64,000 nt of DNA from NCBI RefSeq assembly GCF_031143425.1, contig NC_090447.1, positions 138,589,106 to 138,653,105 of the forward strand, read 5' to 3'. The position numbers were made by a program, and so were the translations under genes. Source of the stretch: Pleurodeles waltl (Eukaryota; Chordata; Amphibia; Caudata; Salamandridae). The notes under the pieces are model-generated. The model worked only from the letters and a program-made list of their open reading frames with translations. It did no database searches and was not told the origin of the DNA. Every line of letters starts with the position of its first letter. Position 1 is the first letter of the stretch. This document shows positions 47,571-59,328 of the stretch, one piece after another.

Positions 47571-48068
47571 GGCCCTCATTCCAACCCTGGCGGTCTCTGA
47601 CCGCCAGGGCGGAGGGCAGCGGAAGCACCACCAACAGGCTGGCGGTGCTTCCAGGGCTATTCTGACCGCGGCGGTAAAGCCGCGGTCAGAAAAGGGGAAC
47701 CAGCGGTTTCCCGCCGGTTTTCCCCTGGCCCAGGGAATCCTCCATGGCGGCGCTGCTTGCAGCGCCGCCATGGGGATTCCGACCCCCTTCCCGCCAGCCT
47801 GTTTCTGGCGGTTTTCACCGCCAGAACCAGGATGGCGGGAACGGGTGTTGTGGGACCCCTGGGGGCCCCTGCACTGCCCATGCCAATGGCATGGGCAGTG
47901 CAGGGGCCCCCTAACAGGGCCCCATACAGATTTTCACTGTCTGCTTTGCAGACAGTGAAAATCGCGACGGGTGCCACTGCACCCGTCGCACCCCTGCAAC
48001 TCCGCCGGCTCCATTCGGAGCCGGCTTCCTCGTTGCAGGGGCTTTCCCGCTGGGCCGGCGGGCGATCT
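47571..48068. mobile_element. GC-rich foldback MITE, copy B, right-truncated
   Basis: The left end GGCCCTCATTCCAACCCTGG resembles the family terminus. The interior closely follows copy A (cctccatggcggcgctgc; gtttctggcggttttcaccg; the cccatgccaatggcatggg hairpin). It stops at gccggcgggcga without the terminal repeat. Confidence 0.7.
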
Positions 48069-48148
48069 TCTGGCACTCTAAGACTATCTTAGCTTGCTGA
48101 TCCATTTGAGGAGAGGTATATTAATACTGATGTGTTTCTTAAGACTAA

Positions 48149-48767
48149 GGGGGTCATTCCGACCCTGGCGGTCGGCGGTTTGCTGGCGGGAACACTGCCA
48201 ACAGGCTGGCGGTGTCCCGCCAGCAAGTATGACCGTGGCGCAAAAGCCACGGCCATACCGCCGGCCCCTCCATTTTCCCACCAGGTTTCTGCCTGGCGGT
48301 CATAATCCCCAGGGCAGCGGTGCAAGCACAGCTGCCCTGGGGATTATGAGTCCCCGACCGCCAGCCTGTCCGTGGCGGTAGACACCGCCATGGAAAGGCT
48401 GGCAGTAAGGGGACGCACGGGGCCCCTGGGGGCCCCTGCACTGCCCATGCACTTGGCATGGGCAGTGCAGGGGCCCCCAGGCGTAGCCCCGTCGCGCATT
48501 TCACTGCTTGAATTTCGGGCAGTGAAATGCGCGACGGGTGCTACTGCACCCGCTGCACATCAACATTGCCGCCGGCTCTATTACGAGCCGGCGGCAATGT
48601 TGATGTGCCATTTCCGCTGGGCCAGCGGACTGTAACGCTGTTACCGTCTGCTGGCCCAGCGGAAATGTCGGAATAGGGAGGCATGAATACCGCCGGCAAT
48701 GGCGGTATTCTGTCTCCCCCGGCCTCGGCGGTCTGGAAAAAAGACCGCTGAGATCGGAATGACCACC
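48149..48767. mobile_element. GC-rich foldback MITE, copy C, both ends present
   Basis: Termini GGGGGTCATTCCGA (48149) and TCGGAATGACCACC (ending 48767) are inverted repeats, flanked by TAA and TAT, consistent with a worn 3-bp duplication. Internal hairpins include tgccatgc/gcatggca-type blocks and gccggcggcaatgttgatgt, mirrored upstream. The TA-type target suggests a Harbinger-like parent; this is inference. Confidence 0.75.
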
Positions 48768-49814
48768 TATATGCTTTTTCTTTCTAAGTACCATGTACAC
48801 TATTTTGATGGAGCCATTGTTAGATATTTTGAAAATTTGTGTTGATTAACATTTTTTGCATGAAGCCCAACATGCTAATGCTAATCTTATGTTAGATAGG
48901 ATTCCTCACTAATTAAGTTCACTATATGGAGTAATGTTTGATGTCCTTTCTTTGCTGAATTTAAATGTATGTGATATTGTTTGTGCAATTGTTCTTGTTA
49001 ATTAAATTGCACTGTAACTTTAGAATGTGAAGTGGTTCAAGCTTTGATTAAATCACGTTTCTTTCGCTGCTTTGGACAGCTAGTGATGATTCTGTATGAG
49101 TATCATTTGATTTTGAGATTATCTTATATTAGCATTGTTAATATAGGGAAATAAATATTCTAACTTTTAATAAAGGTGTGGTTATTCATGACTGAAAGGT
49201 CATGGTGCGTGAAAATTACTGACTCCAATTGATGACTAATGCAATTGATTATCCTTGATTATTATTGTTATTGATTAGTTATTGATTATTGATCTACATG
49301 TACTGGAGTTATGTTCGGAACATCTTAAATGCGAGTCAAAAGGTTCATCGAACTATTCACGTCCACTTGCAAGTTTACTTATTAAGGTCAGACGTGCCAA
49401 CACTATGCACTGATTCACTGTTTCACACATGGTGAAGCAAACATGATTACCTCCTCTTCAGTACCAGTTCCCCAAAGTCATCATGATAATGAGGTGTCCC
49501 TGCACCCCAGACAGGCTTGTGATAATTCTGCTGTGCCTGCTGGGCGGTCCCCGCTCATGCGCGAGGATGTCGTGAGGAGCGACAAGTGAGCGATGCAAGC
49601 AGATTGTTTCAGGACAGAAGAGTGGTTTCCTGTGTCTAGTGGAAAGTGTGTGCAGGCATAGGAGGCTGGGAAGGCTGCAGGCTCGTTATTTTTGCTCCCG
49701 TTTCTCATTTTTAGTGAGACTTGGATGCTGGGTAAGCAGTATAAATAAGGAAGTTGTAACTATAACTCAACTCCGATATCCTAAGTATGGGAGTCCAGAG
49801 GCCCAGGTGGCAAA
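48768..49814. other. AT-rich sequence, no supported gene; probable 5' region of DIRS-B near the right end
   Basis: No gene before 49815. From about 49600 the base composition rises, and this may be the 5' untranslated or terminal region of DIRS-B, but I could not find its terminal repeat. Confidence 0.3.
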
Positions 49815-50624
49815 ATGGCTGCAGAGCTCCATGATGTGGAAGATACGGAGTAGGATGATGTACTCTTGTTTTCCAAAACAGACCTGCAACAGCTTTTTAA
49901 GCAAGCTGCATATTCTGCTATTGAGGATCCTTTGGCTAAGGACCAGAAAATGGACCCAGATCAAGATTTAGATACTTTTCCAAAGAGGAAATATATTCAA
50001 AGCAAGGTGTTTTCTAATAGGTTGAGTCATATAAGGGGTGTTTTGGAGGTTGAGAAAAAACCCAAGATGAGAATGGATTCTATGCTCAATATGGTGGTGC
50101 TGCCCTTGAGGATCTTCCTTTCTACAATGTGATTAAGGGCACTGGGTTGAAAGAGTGGAAGGACGTGAACAAACAAAATGTTCCATGATTACTGAATAAA
50201 AAGTATTTGGGTAAAGTGATGAGAAGCTCCCTTAAGTTCCAGATGTTAACTCAGTCCTGTCCTTGATGGCTGTCTCTGTATCCCTCTCATGTTAAGTGTC
50301 TTTAATAATGCAGTAGACCAGTGGTTCCCAACCTTTAGACTTATGTGGTCCTCCACTTTATCAGTACTGGAACCCAGGGACCCCCAATGAATCATTATTG
50401 GAATCCGGGGACCACTCCAACGAGTCATTACTGAAAGGTGGGGACCTAATCTGTTAATATTATTACATTTTATAAGCAGTCACGGACCCCCTGAGGAGGC
50501 TTTGCGGACAGCTATGTGTCCCCGGACCACAGGTTGGGAACCACTGCAGTAGACATAAAAGTTGAATATGCATTGAAGAGATCCTTTGCAACAGCTAACT
50601 TTGGGATAAAGTTAAGTTCTTATG
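49815..50624 (+). pseudogene. DIRS-B Gag, first part (interrupted)
   Basis: From an ATG at 49815 (MAAELHDVEDTE, then a stop, then LLFSKTDLQQLFKQAAYSA...) the frame runs to about 50130 and then on in broken pieces (NVIKGTGLKEWKDVNK). It is interrupted by the hAT MITE at 50319-50546 and ends at the LTR element. The codons just left of the LTR insertion (ATANFGIKLSSY) continue in the same frame on the far side, at 59334 (ATYASQALFEDF). This shows directly that element 2 landed inside this gene. Similarity to DIRS Gag is inferred from the downstream pol. Confidence 0.55.
50319..50546. mobile_element. hAT-type MITE with 8-bp target duplication
   Basis: Terminal inverted repeats CAGTGGTTCCCAACCT and (complement) AGGTTGGGAACCACTG, a classic hAT terminus. 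They are flanked by an exact 8-bp duplication, CAGTAGAC (50311-50318 and 50547-50554). At 228 bp it has no coding capacity. The hAT transposase fossil at 24.9-27.5 kb belongs to the same superfamily, but a direct link is not shown. Confidence 0.93.
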
Positions 50625-53526
50625 TGTTAGAAATGGGGTTTCTGGTTGGCTAGCGTATGCACCTCAGCCAGGCAGAACTTACCCACTCTAGTCAGGGCAA
50701 GGGAGTTACACGTCCAAGATAACCCCTGCTCACCCCCTTGGTAGCTTGGCACGAGCAGTCAGGCTTAACCCGGAGGCAATGCGTAAAGCGTTTGCACAAC
50801 ACACACATACATGTGACGCAATATCCCCCACCACAAAGGAAACACAACACCAGATTATATGAAAATATACTGTATTGTACACAACGTAATTATTAGACCA
50901 ACATCACATATCAGTACTATCCTGCTACCTTAGCAGTTGTCAGAACGTTACACATTAGTTACTCTGCAAACTAGCAGTAGTCACACATAACACACAGGTT
51001 ACTCAATATTCTGCAACATAAGCAGTAGTCAGGAAACACGTTATCACATTAGCACACTTGTCACAAGAATATCATACAACGCCCATAGTAGGAACATTAG
51101 AAAATCTATGGCAAGTTAAGCAAACATATTAGCAAGTCATGCCCATAAAAGGAACATGTGCACACATATGTAAAAGCATCAAAATACAGGTAGGCAATAC
51201 ATCATAATTAATAAAGTCTGTAGCAAGAACTTCCATTATGGGTATATTGGCCCTTTTATAGGTACCTGACTTGACGAAGAGGCACTCCCAGTGCCTAAAA
51301 TGAATAATGGGGCCCCCAGCGCTCTTCTGCGCTAAACGGGGGCCTCCCTGATCTCCTGGGGACAGGGGAGGGCGGCACGCACCTCCTCTATGTAAAAAAT
51401 GAGCCCTTCTAGGGACCGTGAACACTGGGGGCCCCCCTAGGCCTCCACCGGCCCTCTCGAGGGGGGCCCAGGCCTGGGAAACCTTTAGAGGGGGAGGGGG
51501 GCACCTCGCACCCCCTCCTAGGTGAAACGCGGGCCCCTCCGGGGACCCGCTAACTCCTGGGGTCTCCCGGGACCTCTGTGGCCCTGCCACAGGGAGACCC
51601 CTAGATAAAAGACTCCTGGCCCGCGAGGGGGCCAACAAGAGAGCTGGGGGCCAGGGCGAGCCTCCGGTGAGGCTGCCGCCCGGCCCGGAATAGCAGAAGA
51701 GTCCTCCGGGACTCCTGCACGAGAGGGAGAGGCGTCCTCCTCTCCCTCTCCTTCCAGATGACGTTGCGGCCCCAGGTGGGGCCTGCTGGTGCCCCGGGGG
51801 CGCTCTGAAAAGCGCGCGTCCCCCGGGAGCACGATAGGAGCGTATTAGCTCCTTCCTTGGCTTCTGGCAGTGCCCCGGGGGCACTAGAGGCAGCGCGAAC
51901 CTCGCGCTTGAATGCAAATGCTCTGCCCTGGCTGCGGCGGTGATTCCAGCAAGGAAAAGGCGCCGTGGAGAGCGCGAGGGCACATTTATGAGCCCGGGTT
52001 GCGGCGGTGATCTCCTTTAGTAGAAACGCGCTCCAGGAAGCGCAAGGGCACAATTAAAAGCCCGGGCTGCGGCGGTGATTTCCTTTAGAAAAAGAAAAGC
52101 GCTTTCAAAGCGCTATGGCACATCAACAGCCCAGCAATTGAAGAGATGCCTGGTTCCTGGGTAAAGCACTCTGCGCCAAGGTTTAAAAGAGCGTTGCAGG
52201 GGTCAGGGGCCACAGCACCCTGCCCCTGGGAACAACTAAACAAGAAGGAGCACAGGGCTGGTGGCCCAGCTACAGACCAGCACAAGGGGTGCAGATGGTG
52301 GCAGTTCCTCCTAGTGACCATGCAGGTCACAGGTCAGCACAGCAGCAGCAGTCCATGGCGGTTTCCTGGTGAGTCCATTCATCAGCGTTCTGTGTCCAGT
52401 TTCAAGTTCCAAGAATGTTCAAATTGTGGGGAAAATTCCCCTGTACTTATAGTCCTGTTTTACAGTGTTTTACAATGATAGGGAGAGGAGGTTCCAGCCA
52501 GTTACAACTGGTTCTGGGAGTGCCCCCTCTCTCCTTTCAGCACAGGCTCCAAACATCAGTGGGGGGTTATCGACCCTATTGTGTGAGGCCAGGGCACAGC
52601 CTTTACAAATGTAGGTGTGCCCCGCCTCTCCCTTCTCTCAGCCCAGGAAGACTATTCAGCATGCAGATGCACCTTGGTGACACCTCCACCCTCCCTGTGT
52701 AAAGGCTGTCTGAAAAGTATGCACAAAGCCCCAACTGTCACTCTGCCCAGACGTGGATTGGAGTCAAGCTGCAAAACACCAGAATCATAAGCACAGATAA
52801 ATGCGCACTTTCTAGAAGTGGCATTTCTGTGATAGTAATCAAAAATACACCCACACCAGTAAGCAGTATTTATTATCACCATCACAATCATACCAAACAC
52901 GCCTACGCTACCCCTCATAAATCAGACAATACCCCTTACACATAAGGCAGGGCATTTCTAATGCAATCCTATGAGAAGGCAGCACTCACAGCAGTGAGAC
53001 ACCAAGCTAGGCTGTTTGTCACTACCAGGACAGGCCATGCAATATGGCACATGTCCTGCCTTTCTACATACATGGCACCCTGCCCATAGGGCTAGCTAGG
53101 GCGTACTTTAGGGGTGACTTACATGTAGTAAAAGGGGAGTTCTGGGCCTGGCAAGTAAATTTAGATGCCAGGTCCTTGTGGCAGAAAACTGCGCACACAG
53201 GCCCTGCGCTAGCAGGCCTGAGACAGGTTTGAAAGTCTACTTCAGTGGGTGGCGCAAGCAGCGCTGCAGGCCCACTAGTAGTATTTAATTTACACACCCT
53301 GGGTATAGAGATACCACTGTACAAGGGACTTATAGGTAAATTAAATATGCCAATTAGGTATAAGCCAATCATACCAACTTAAGATGGCAGAGCACCTGCA
53401 CTTTAGCACTGGTCAGCAGTGATAAAGTGCTCAGAGTCCTAGAGCCAACAGCGAGAGGTCAGAAAAACCAGGAGGAAGGAGGCAAAAAGACTAGGGATGA
53501 CCATGCGTATGGCCAAAAGTCCAACA
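50625..53526 (-). repeat. 3' LTR of element 2
   Basis: 2902 bp, TGTTAG...CCAACA. It shares its outer ~180 bp and inner end with the element 1 LTR but has a different centre. TATAAG on the minus strand at 52451-52446, with a CpG-rich region (52100-51300) downstream. A 284-codon frame at 51129-51983 is mirrored (truncated) in the other LTR and is not considered a gene. Confidence 0.92.
51934..52135 (-). repeat. Three ~67-bp tandem units in the element 2 LTR
   Basis: Units begin gcggcggtgat at 51934, 52001 and 52069 (also from 57736 in the partner LTR). Each continues with ...cctttag...aag, then a GCGC-bounded inverted pair (gcgctttcaaagcgc in the third unit), then ggcaca.tt...gcccgg. Downstream of the TATA box in element orientation, they could form repeated hairpins in the leader RNA. 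Confidence 0.7.
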
Positions 53527-53538
53527 CAACCCCCTACC
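53527..53538 (-). other. Polypurine tract of element 2
   Basis: The minus strand reads GGTAGGGGGTTG directly before the 3' LTR, as in element 1 (one base different). Confidence 0.6.
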
Positions 53539-53850
53539 AGCCAAAATCCAGGGGAGAACAATCAATACCTTGATGTACTTTCCTGATTGGGCCGATAGAA
53601 CAAGGACCCAGGCCCACAACAGCAGGGGCATGTTCCAGTTCTACGCCTTCCTGACTCCACTGGGATCTCTCTGTCAATGCGTCCCAGGCAGCCTAGACCA
53701 ACCCACGGGGATTCTCTAGCTGCCAATGGCCAGAACCAGGCCCCAGGCCATCTAGGAGCCTCTGGTCTCTGAAACCATAATGAGTGGGGGGCGGTAGCCC
53801 TAGGTGCAAAGCAACCTGTCTCCACTCCATTTCCGATCAGTTCAGGGGCT

Positions 53851-55965
53851 CTACCCTGCACACTGATCCACCAACCTAGGGTCCGCACCCATAGGTTCTA
53901 CAGGGGCTAGAGGCGAGGCTCTCCTCCCTCTACCCCTCCTTCTAGGATCCCGCCCTCCTCTCCTAGGAGGGGTATCACCAGAATCCACACTTGCCAGGGT
54001 GCTGGGTACAGCAGCCCTGCACAACTTTCTCGCCAGCCCAGGATCACTACCTGGCGACTGACCACCCAACCTAGGGACGACACCCTTGGGTTGCACCGGG
54101 GTCCGGGGCGGGCTTCCCCCTCCCTGAACCCCACTTCCAGAGTCCTGCGTCTCCCCACCTCGGGAGAAGCCACCAGAAGTTTCACACAGGGAGGTGAGCA
54201 CACTAACCGCCCCCCCAACCAGATCAGAGTTTACCCCCTGAACCTGTCTATCTAGTCCAGGGATGACACCCTTAGACTGGACCAGTGCCCAGCGAACCAG
54301 GACTTCCTTGGGAGCACACCTACCCCCTACCAGATCAGAGCTTACCCCCTGAATCTGGCAATCCAACCCAGAGTCACTACCCTGCGGTTGAACCACTGCC
54401 TGGCGCACCAGGACTTCCTTGGGAGCACACGTACTCCCCATCAGGTCAGAGTTTACCCCCTGAACCTGATCATCCAACCCAGAGTCACCACCCTGCGGTT
54501 GAATCATTGCCTGGCGCACCAGGACTTCCTGGGGGGCACACCTACCCCCCACCAGAGAAACACTTTCCCCAAGGGCCACACAAGAGTCTGGCTGGCGCAG
54601 GTCTCCTGACCTCTGCCCATCGGATAGAGTCTGGATTCCCCCCAGCCCAGAAATGGTCTCACCAAGGTCATTCCTGGGGGGCTCTGCTCTCAGAGCTGAC
54701 CCCTGACCCTCCAGGTTCTCCACTGGGGCCCGCAGCCCCCTCTCAACCCTATGCCTGGATTTCCGCCTCCTCCGCTGTAGAGCGAGACTACCAGACACCA
54801 GGACCGGCGGAACGCTATCACCAGCCACCCGCCTAAGTCCTAATGACAAAATGGGATCCTTCTGAACAGCTGGCCCTACGGCACAGGTTAGGCTCACCTC
54901 CTGGCGTTCACTCATGGAACCTTCAGGGGCCTGGGACGGGATCTCGGGCACCTTGGGCCTCAGCCCAGCCCCATTCCCTCTCCTCAGAGACGGGACATGG
55001 GGTCCCTCACCCATCCCAGTCCACTGGGACCTACCTGGGACACTCCATTCATTTCCCACCACACCTTGTTGGGAAACACCTAGACCACTCTCATTAGGAA
55101 CACCCCCTAATGCCACACCAGACCCTCTGGTACGCAACCAGAAGTCTGCCTCCTTTGCGAGCTCCCTGGGGTCAGAGAGCTCACACACTGACAAGTGTTG
55201 GCGTAACTCTGAAAAACAACAACGAAACAGGTGCTCTCTGAGAATCAGATTAAACAGCCCTTCAAAATTGTTTACTGTGCTACCCTTCACCCATCCATCT
55301 AGTGCAATGCAGCAATCCTCCACAAACTCCTCCCAAGACTGGTGGGACAGTTTCTTACCACCCCTAAACCTTTTTCTGTATTCCTCAGGGGAAAAACCAT
55401 ACTTCACAATCAGTGCGTTCTTCACAGCGGAGTACCCCTCCCTGTCACTCTCTTCTAGAGTCAGTAGGGCATCACTCCCCTCCTCAGGAATAAAACTCCC
55501 TAGGCCAGTTCCCCAATCCTTCTCAGGGATCCTGCGCTCTACCAGAGCCCTCTCATATTCCTTTAACCCCTGACGTATGTCACCCCCCTCTTGGAACCTA
55601 GGTACCAGATCTATGGGTATGTGAGGAACATCTTTGCTACAGCACTGTACATTGCTGCCACCACTGGACTCCACCTGTAGCGCTGGTGAGTCCAGAACCT
55701 TCAGACTGCGCTCTAGAGCGAGTCTTTCTCTGGCAAAGGCCCTCTCTGCCTCTGCCATTCTCTCCTGTACTAAGGCCTTCTCTACCTCAGCCCATCTCTC
55801 CTCAACAGCTAGACGAGCTAACTGCAACTTCAGGTCCCTCTCTTCCCTCCTATCTCTTAGCTCCTCAGGCGTCAAGGAATGAGAGGTAGCCCTGCTTCTT
55901 ACACTGGACCCAGCAAGGGACTCCCTATCACTGGGGCCTTCCCTGTCAACTGGCGTCCCAACCGG
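53851..55965 (-). pseudogene. Gag-like protein of element 2 (coiled coil, SCAN-like domain, 37-aa repeats)
   Basis: A frame of about 700 codons, bounded upstream by an in-frame TGA (55968-55966), with no upstream ATG close by; the first Met-like codon in a nominal 674-codon frame is a TTG at 55875. A Glu/Arg coiled coil (about 55870-55700) precedes a SCAN-like domain (about 55440-55140) with the family spacing: ALIVKYGFSPEEYRKRFR, WEEFVEDCCIALDGWV, LILREHLFRCCFSELRQH, then DPRELAKEADFW. Three or more 37-residue repeats follow (about 54200-54540; CAPKEVLVR...GVNSDL), then a Gly/Arg/Pro-rich tail. There is no zinc knuckle or enzyme. SCAN domains are dimerisation modules descended from Gag of Gmr1-type elements, so a capsid role is inferred. 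Confidence 0.7.
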
Positions 55966-56015
55966 TCATTCTCACCCTCCTGATCAGTCTCTCTACCACT
56001 CTATAGGGATGAGGT

Positions 56016-56246
56016 CTAGGAGCCCTCCCATTGGAAACCCTCGCTACACTCAGGATCCTCTGGGTACCCCCTAAGCACACTCCCTCCCTGGGTAAATGTC
56101 ACAAACCTTTCAAAGAAATTCAGAGATCTCCTGAGGTCCCCTTCTACAGGCAGCCCTCTCTCTCTACAGAACCCCTCTAATTCCCCCTGCGTGTAAAACG
56201 GCAGGTCCTCTAAATCAAAGGTAAGCCCCATCTTGAAAAGGTGCAA
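56016..56246 (-). pseudogene. N-terminal SAP-like segment of element 2 Gag, separated by a frame break
   Basis: MHLFKMGLTFDLEDLPFYTQ, then GELEGFCRERGLPVEGDLRR, resembles the SAP-like N-terminus of the element 1 protein (LKAFCMERGLAV...RRED). A stop at 56016 and the TGA near 55967 separate it from the long frame. It is probably the original start of the same protein. Confidence 0.55.
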
Positions 56247-56401
56247 TTAACTCAGCTGTGACAATCACAATACCCAAGCGTGAGAACTGAAAACAGGAAA
56301 AATGACCAAAGAGAGAAAGTTAAGAGAAGCCAAACATGTGATGGTCTAAACGCAATCCTTGTAGTGAAATACTGGGTCACAATGGTATTGTGCAAGCGCA
56401 A

Positions 56402-56427
56402 GTCCTATCCTCACCGCTGACTTCCAA
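56402..56427 (-). other. Primer-binding-site region of element 2
   Basis: Directly inside the 5' LTR the minus strand reads TTGGAAGTCAGCGGTGAG. It shares the frame TTGG...CAGCGGT with element 1. The priming tRNA is unresolved. Confidence 0.45.
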
Positions 56428-59328
56428 CGCTAGAAATGGGGTTTCTGGTTGGCTAGCGTATGCACCTCAGCCAGGCAGAACTTACCCACTCTAGTCAGGG
56501 CAAGGGAGTTACACGTCCAAGATAACCCCTGCTCACCCCCTTGGTAGCTTGGCACGAGCAGTCAGGCTTAACCCGGAGGCAATGCGTAAAGCGTTTGCAC
56601 AACACACACATACATGTGACGCAATATCCCCACCACAAAGGAAACACAACACCAGATTATATGAAAATATACTGTATTGTACACAACGTAATTATTAGAC
56701 CAACATCACATAACAGTACTATCCTGCTACCTTAGCAGTTGTCAGAACGTTACACATTAGTTACTCTGCAAACTAGCAGTAGTCACACATAACACACAGG
56801 TTACTCAATATTCTGCAACATAAGCAGTAGTCAGGAAACACGTTATCACATTAGCACACTTGTCACAAGAATATCATACAACGCCCATAGTAGGAACATT
56901 AGAAAATCTATGGCAAGTTAAGCAAACATATTAGCAAGTCATGCCCATAAAAGGAACATGTGCACACATATGTAAAAGCATCAAAATACAGGTAGGCAAT
57001 ACATCATAATTAATAAAGTCTGTAGCAAGAACTTCCATTATGGGTATATTGGCCCTTTTATAGGTACCTGACTTGACGAAGAGGCACTCCCAGTGCCTAA
57101 AACGAATAATGGGGCCCCCGGCGCTCTTCTGCGCTAAACGGGGGCCTCCCTGATCTCCTCGGGACAGGGGAGGGCGGCACGCACCTCCTCTATGTCAAAA
57201 ATGAGCCCTTCTAGGGACCGTGAACACTGGGGGCCCCCCTAGGCCTCCACCGGCCCTCTCGAGGGGGGCCCAGGCCTGGGAAACCTTTAGAGGGGGAGGG
57301 GGGCGCCTCGCACCCCCTCCTGGGTGAAACGCGGGCCCCTCCGGGGACCCGCTAACTCCTGGGGTCTCCCGGGACCTCCGTGGCCCTGCCACTGGGAGAC
57401 CCCTAGATAAAAGACTCCTGGCCCGCGAGGGGGCCAACAAGAGAGCTGGGGGCCAGGGCGAGCCTCCGGTGAGGCTGCCGCCCGGCCCGGAATAGCAGGA
57501 GAGTCCTCCGGGACTCCTGCACGATAGGGAGAGGCGTCCTCCTCTCCCTCTCCGTCCAGATGACGTTGCGGCCCCAGGTGGGGCCTGCTGGTGCCCCAGG
57601 GGCGCTCTGAAAAGCGCGCGTCCCCCGGGAGCATGATAGGAGCGTGTTAGCTCCTTCCTTGGCTTCTGGCAGTGCCCCGGGGGCACTAGAGGCAGCGCGA
57701 ACCTCGCGCTTGAATGCAAATGCTCTGCCCGGGCTGCGGCGGTGATTCCAGCAAGGAAAAGGCGCCGTGGAGAGCGCAAGGGCACATTTATGAGCCCGGG
57801 TTGCGGCGGTGATCTCCTTTAGTAGAAACGCGCTCCAGGAAGCGCAAGGGCACAATTAAAAGCCCGGGCTGCGGCGGTGATTTCCTTTAGAAAAAGAAAA
57901 GCGCTTTCAAAGCGCTATGGCACATCAACAGCCCAGCAATTGAAGAGATGCCTGGTTCCTGGGTAAAGCACTCTGCGCCAAGGTTTAAAAGAGCGTTGCA
58001 GGGGTCAGGGGCCACAGCACCCTGCCCCTGGGAACAACTAAACAAGAAGGAGCACAGGGCTGGTGGCCCAGCTACAGACCAGCACAAGGGGTGCAGATGG
58101 TGGCAGTTCCTCCTAGTGACCATGCAGGTCACAGGTCAGCACAGCAGCAGCAGTCCATGGCGGTTTCCTGGTGAGTCCATTCATCAGCGTTCTGTGTCCA
58201 GTTTCAAGTTCCAAGAATGTTCAAATTGTGGGGAAAATTCCCCTGTACTTATAGTCCTGTTTTACAGTGTTTTACAATGATAGGGAGAGGAGGTTCCAGC
58301 CAGTTACAACTGGTTCTGGGAGTGCCCCCTCTCTCCTTTCAGCACAGGCTCCAAACATCAGTGGGGGGTTAACGACCCTATTGTGTGAGGCCAGGGCACA
58401 GCCTTTACAAATGTAGGTGTGCCCCGCCTCTCCCTTCTGTCAGCCCAGGAAGACTATTCAGCATGCAGATGCACCTTGGTGACACCTCCACCCTCCCTGT
58501 GTAAAGGCTGTCTGAAAAGTATGCACAAAGCCCCAACTGTCACTCTGCCCAGATGTGGATTGGAGTCAAGCTGCAAAACACCAGAATCATAAGCACAGAT
58601 AAATGCGCACTTTCTAGAAGTGGCATTTCTGTGATAGTAATAAAAAATACACCCACACCAGTAAGCAGTATTTATTATCACCATCACAATCATACCAAAC
58701 ACGCCTACGCTACCCCTCATAAATCAGACAATACCCCTTACACATAAGGCAGGGCATTTCTAATGCAATCCTATGAGAAGGCAGCACTCACAGCAGTGAG
58801 ACACCAAGCTAGGCTGTTTGTCACTACCAGGACAGGCCATGCAATATGGCACATGTCCTGCCTTTCTACATACATGGCACCCTGCCCATAGGGCTAGCTA
58901 GGGTGTACTTTAGGGGTGACTTACATGTAGTAAAAGGGGAGTTCTGGGCCTGGCAAGTAAATTTAGATGCCAGGTCCTTGTGGCAGAAAACTGTGCACAC
59001 AGGCCCTGCGCTAGCAGGCCTGAGACAGGTTTGAAAGTCTACTTCAGTGGGTGGCGCAAGCAGCGCTGCAGGCCCACTAGTAGTATTTAATTTACAGGCC
59101 CTGGGTATAGAGATACCACTGTACAAGGGACTTATAGGTAAATTAAATATGCCAATTAGGTATAAGCCAATCATACCAACTTTAGATGGGAGAGCACCTG
59201 CACTTTAGCACTGGTCAGCAGTGATAAAGTGCTCAGAGTCCTAGAGCCAACAGCGAGAGGTCAGAAAAACCAGGAGGAAGGAGGCAAAAAGACTAGGGAT
59301 GACCATGTGTATGGCCAAAAGTCCAACA
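56428..59328 (-). repeat. 5' LTR of element 2
   Basis: 2901 bp copy. Its inner edge reads CGCTAG instead of TGTTAG, two changes in the terminal dinucleotide region. TATAAG at 58253-58248 on the minus strand. Confidence 0.92.

Larger units (their letters stand above)
50625..59328 (-). mobile_element. Complete Gag-only LTR retrotransposon, element 2 (SCAN/Gmr1-related Ty3/gypsy)
   Basis: LTRs at 50625-53526 and 56428-59328 enclose a 2.9-kb interior that is coding on the minus strand. The target duplication TTATG (50620-50624 and 59329-59333) is exact. By eye I count roughly 30 differences over 2.9 kb between the LTRs (about 1%), so the insertion is older than element 1. The interior encodes a Gag-like protein with a recognisable SCAN-like domain and no enzymes. 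It sits inside the DIRS-B gag gene. Confidence 0.93.

Noticed and set aside
46670..48635. Many 90-147-codon frames on both strands
   Set aside because: GC-rich self-complementary MITE DNA opens frames in all directions; no domain is recognisable.
46757..48767. Regular GC-rich hairpins considered as a CRISPR-like array or rRNA spacer
   Set aside because: There is no constant repeat plus variable spacer pattern. Terminal inverted repeats and shared hairpin modules fit foldback MITEs.
51129..51983. 284-codon minus-strand frame, with a 196-codon copy at 57195-57785
   Set aside because: It lies wholly inside the LTR of element 2, is Pro/Gly/Arg-rich, is open on overlapping frames and is truncated in the partner LTR. 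Not treated as a gene.
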